Part shown: piece by piece, positions 4,667 through 7,126 of the stretch
Layout: each line of letters begins with the position of its first letter
How positions within the stretch are numbered: the first letter of the stretch is position 1
From: Candidatus Omnitrophota bacterium
GTDB taxonomy: Bacteria > Omnitrophota > Koll11 > Gygaellales > Profunditerraquicolaceae
Assembly: GCA_025453435.1 (NCBI GenBank)
Contig: JALOQI010000025.1
Span: 1-7,126 of the forward strand
Length of the DNA stretch: 7,126 bases
Direction of reading: 5' to 3'
The notes under the pieces: model-generated
Told to the model about the DNA's origin: nothing
The model's input: only the letters and a program-made list of their open reading frames with translations
The model's database searches: none
Position numbers and translations under genes: made by a program

Positions 4667-7126
4667 GGGTTTTGCCCTCCGGAGGCAGATCGCATTTTCT
4701 GACAGCCGCTTTATCCGCAGCTTTCCTGTGGAAAACTGCATACAGGGTTGGCACAAAAAGCATTGTAATGAATGTGGATACCATTAATCCTCCGACCATG
4801 GTAGTGCCAAGAGGTTTCCAGTTTTCCGACCCTTCGCCGTTAGACAATGCCAGCGGCAGCAATCCCACCATTGTGGTAATGGTAGTCATCAATACAGGCC
4901 GCAGGCGATCCTTGCCTCCTGCTGTAACAGCTTCATACATTGAATATCCGCGCGCCCGCAGAATGTTGATATAGCTGATGAGAACGATCGCGTTGTTGAC
5001 GACAATACCCATTAGCATGACCATGCCCAGGAATGAATTCACGTTCAATGTCATGCCTGTTGAGGCAAGCGCCCAGATAACGCCGGTAAATGTGAACGGC
5101 ACTGAGAACATGATGATAAAGGGATCCAGCAGGGACTCAAATTGCGCGGCGATAACCATGTACACCAGGATGATGCCAAGCGAAAGCAGAACTATAAGAT
5201 CGCGGAACGCCTTTTGCTGCTCTTCAGCTTCGCCGCCGATATTAACCATGATATCCGAAGGCAGGCTTATCTTTGCCAGCTCTTTTTTTATATCTTCCGC
5301 TATCTTTCCGCTGGAACGGCCGAATACGTTGGCTTCGACCCTGATAACGCGCTCGCGGTTCTTGCGCTCAATATCCATGGGCCCGGTTGTTTCGTAAACC
5401 TTAGCGAAACTTGACAGCTTGATCTGCCTGCCGGTCGCCGGAGAAACCACGGAAAGATTTTCTATATCTTCTATGCGCGAACGAGAGGCATCTTCCAGGC
5501 GCACGTAAATGTCATAGGTCCTTCCCTTTTCCCGGTATTTAGTAGCGCTGGTGCCCTCGACAAAAGTCTTGATGCTCTTGCCTACCGTTGTCATATTAAG
5601 CCCCAGGCTTGCCGCCTTTTCCCGGTCAATACTGATACGCATCTCGGGCCTGCTGATATCGCGCGAAATAGCAGTATCGACGGCACCGGGCGTCGCAGCC
5701 ACAATAGCCCTGATCTTTTCAGCCACCATATTTGTCTGGTCGAATGAATTGCCTATGATCTCGATTGAGATCGCCTTTCCGCCGCCGCCCAGGATCAGCC
5801 TGGAAACAACACTGCTGGTTGTGACATCCACCTTCTGAACACCGGCTATTTTACGCACCTGCGCCCTGACCAGCTGGCCAATCTCTTTATTCGACTGTTT
5901 ACGTTCATTTTTCGGCACCAGCTTCAACCCGGCATATACCACATGCGAGCCTGAGGCCTGGCCGAGCATCCTTCCGATGCCTATGACCTGGCCGCTTCGC
6001 ACAAAGCTGAACTTTCTTTCTTTCAGATTATCGAAAATATCCTCGATCTTTTTGGCGACTTTATCGGTCTCCTCGACCCTGGTTCCTATTGCCAGCTGAA
6101 CGCTGATGTTCAGGTCGCCTGCGTCTTCCTCAGGCATGAACTCATTGCCTACAAAACGGGTCAAAAGGAGCGTGCTGAAGAAAACCGCCGAGAATCCTAC
6201 CAGAACTGTTTTCTTATGCCGCAGACACCAGCCTAATGATTTTTCATATATATTTTCCCATCCGACGATTATCCGTTCGATTGCGTTATATATTGCGGCA
6301 AACGTGACTTTTTTCTTTTCCTTGCCGTTGCCGTTAGATACAGGCTTGAGCCACACAGAACAGAGCATTGGGCTGAATGTTGCTGCGGTGAACAACGACG
6401 CCATCAGAGTAGCGGTGATTATCGCAGCAAGCTCTGAGAAGATGACTCCGACCACGCCCGTGATAAAGAACATGGGCAAAAATACCACAACCGTCGTTAA
6501 AGTGGAGGCTGCTATGGACAGGAACATCTCGGATGTCCCGAATATAGATGCTTCGGTAACGCGCTGGCCGCGCTCGATCTTTCGGAAAATATTGTCCACG
6601 ACCACGACCGCGTTATCCACGACCATGCCCGAGGCAATAGCCATTGAAGAAAGGCTGATTACGTTTATGGTCCTGCCTGCAAGGAAAAGATATAAGAACG
6701 TTATCATCAGCGAGAACGGGATCGTCAGCGCTATGATAAGGCTGGGCACCAGCTGCCGCAGGAAAAACCAGACCACCAGGACAACAAGCGCAATAGCCAG
6801 CCACAAAGAATCGGAAAGGGATTTTAAGGAATCCGTGATATCTTTTGATGTATCGAATACGACCTGCATCTTGACATCGGACGGCAGAGATTTTACCAAC
6901 TCATGCAATTTCTTTTTTACCTGATTTGCCACTTCAACGCTGTTGGTGCCTGTCTGTTTCTGCACCATCATGGTCAGGCCGGGATGGCGGTTAATGCGCA
7001 CGATCGTGCTGATCTCTTTATATGAGTCTTCGATGCGCGCCACATCCCGCAGGTAGACCGGCTTGTTGTCCCTTGTGCCGAGGATCACGGTATTTATCTC
7101 GTCGGGAGAAGAAAACTCGCCGGGCA
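4659..7126 (-). CDS. RND (AcrB/HAE1-like) inner-membrane efflux pump, N-terminus off the window
   Basis: The frame is open to the right edge and gives 821 C-terminal residues; full pumps have about 1,030-1,050, so roughly 200-250 residues including helix 1 are missing. The visible start (SSPDEINTVILG, then VYLRDVARIE) corresponds to the PN2 porter region. Next come helices 2-6 with GMVVDNAVVVVDNI (helix 4), a periplasmic PC1/PC2 porter half beginning near GNEFMPEEDAGD, and the second helix bundle with GIVVNNAIVLI (helix 10) and DRLRPVLMT, ending NGEGSE..LFVPTLYAVF. RND pumps are homotrimeric proton antiporters that export drugs, lipids or metabolites through an adaptor and an outer-membrane channel, both probably encoded upstream. 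AcrB proton-relay residues Asp408 and Lys940 are Asn here, while Asp407, Arg971 and Thr978 equivalents remain. It is not of the heavy-metal CzcA type. A GTG at 7088-7086 is internal, not the start. The substrate is unknown. Confidence 0.93.
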   Translation of the reverse strand, partial: PGEFSSPDEINTVILGTRDNKPVYLRDVARIEDSYKEISTIVRINRHPGLTMMVQKQTGTNSVEVANQVKKKLHELVKSLPSDVKMQVVFDTSKDITDSLKSLSDSLWLAIALVVLVVWFFLRQLVPSLIIALTIPFSLMITFLYLFLAGRTINVISLSSMAIASGMVVDNAVVVVDNIFRKIERGQRVTEASIFGTSEMFLSIAASTLTTVVVFLPMFFITGVVGVIFSELAAIITATLMASLFTAATFSPMLCSVWLKPVSNGNGKEKKKVTFAAIYNAIERIIVGWENIYEKSLGWCLRHKKTVLVGFSAVFFSTLLLTRFVGNEFMPEEDAGDLNISVQLAIGTRVEETDKVAKKIEDIFDNLKERKFSFVRSGQVIGIGRMLGQASGSHVVYAGLKLVPKNERKQSNKEIGQLVRAQVRKIAGVQKVDVTTSSVVSRLILGGGGKAISIEIIGNSFDQTNMVAEKIRAIVAATPGAVDTAISRDISRPEMRISIDREKAASLGLNMTTVGKSIKTFVEGTSATKYREKGRTYDIYVRLEDASRSRIEDIENLSVVSPATGRQIKLSSFAKVYETTGPMDIERKNRERVIRVEANVFGRSSGKIAEDIKKELAKISLPSDIMVNIGGEAEEQQKAFRDLIVLLSLGIILVYMVIAAQFESLLDPFIIMFSVPFTFTGVIWALASTGMTLNVNSFLGMVMLMGIVVNNAIVLISYINILRARGYSMYEAVTAGGKDRLRPVLMTTITTMVGLLPLALSNGEGSENWKPLGTTMVGGLMVSTFITMLFVPTLYAVFHRKAADKAAVRKCDLPPEGKTHD
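4676..4680 (-). promoter_or_regulatory. Strong ribosome binding site deciding the PII-like gene start
   Basis: GGAGG on the minus strand is nine bases upstream of the ATG at 4666-4664, inside the last codons of the pump gene. It is the best Shine-Dalgarno match in the window and suggests that the small protein is made in excess over the pump. Confidence 0.75.

Noticed and set aside
4676..4685. Perfect 10-base palindrome CCTCCGGAGG containing the PII-like gene's ribosome binding site.
   Set aside because: With no loop it cannot fold into a stable hairpin, and it encodes ordinary residues at the pump C-terminus; probably chance around the Shine-Dalgarno sequence.
4667..4756. N-terminal extension of the PII-like protein by 30 residues.
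   Set aside because: It lies inside the pump's 3' end, and the GGAGG site nine bases before the ATG at 4666 marks the likely start.
6106..6924. A 272-codon open frame on the plus strand opposite the RND pump.
   Set aside because: It is antisense to a clearly conserved pump region, its translation has low-complexity composition without recognisable motifs, and it reflects codon bias of the real gene.
7086..7088. GTG as a start codon for the RND pump.
   Set aside because: The frame stays open to the window edge and the residues before it (SSPDEINT) continue the porter-domain sequence, so the gene is cut by the window and begins elsewhere.

Overview
The window carries eight genes, all on the minus strand and packed without room for internal promoters, so it reads as one long operon transcribed from the right edge to the left. 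In transcription order they are: an RND efflux pump (its 5' part lies beyond the right edge), a small PII-like protein of the PG0541 type, a cupin fused to a YgjP/SprT-like zinc metallopeptidase, a single-domain MazG NTP pyrophosphohydrolase, a class II aldolase, an MFS permease, the radical-SAM rRNA methylase RlmN, and the start of an SGNH-hydrolase lipoprotein that runs off the left edge. Adjacent genes either overlap by 4 to 31 bases or are separated by 2 to 15 bases. No RNA gene, CRISPR array, insertion sequence, internal promoter or terminator could be supported, and no gene-free stretch exceeds 20 bases.

An AcrB-type pump and a lipobox lipoprotein point to a bacterium with a Gram-negative-style envelope. 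Moderate GC, several lysine-rich proteins and a mixed operon of this kind would suit an uncultured lineage such as Omnitrophota or a relative, but that placement is only an impression: no marker gene here settles it.

Right part (4659 to the right edge): the pump and its PII-like partner form a recognisable module. The small gene starts inside the pump stop region with a strong ribosome binding site. The adaptor and outer-membrane channel would be expected upstream, off the window. Middle (2481-4361): the metallopeptidase fusion, MazG and aldolase are translationally coupled by overlaps. Left part (1-2511): permease, RlmN and lipoprotein follow. The functional theme linking the pump to these housekeeping genes is not obvious. 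The least ordinary items are the cupin-metallopeptidase fusion, the altered proton-relay residues of the pump, and the PII-like protein tied to it. I do not see firm evidence for a wholly new system.
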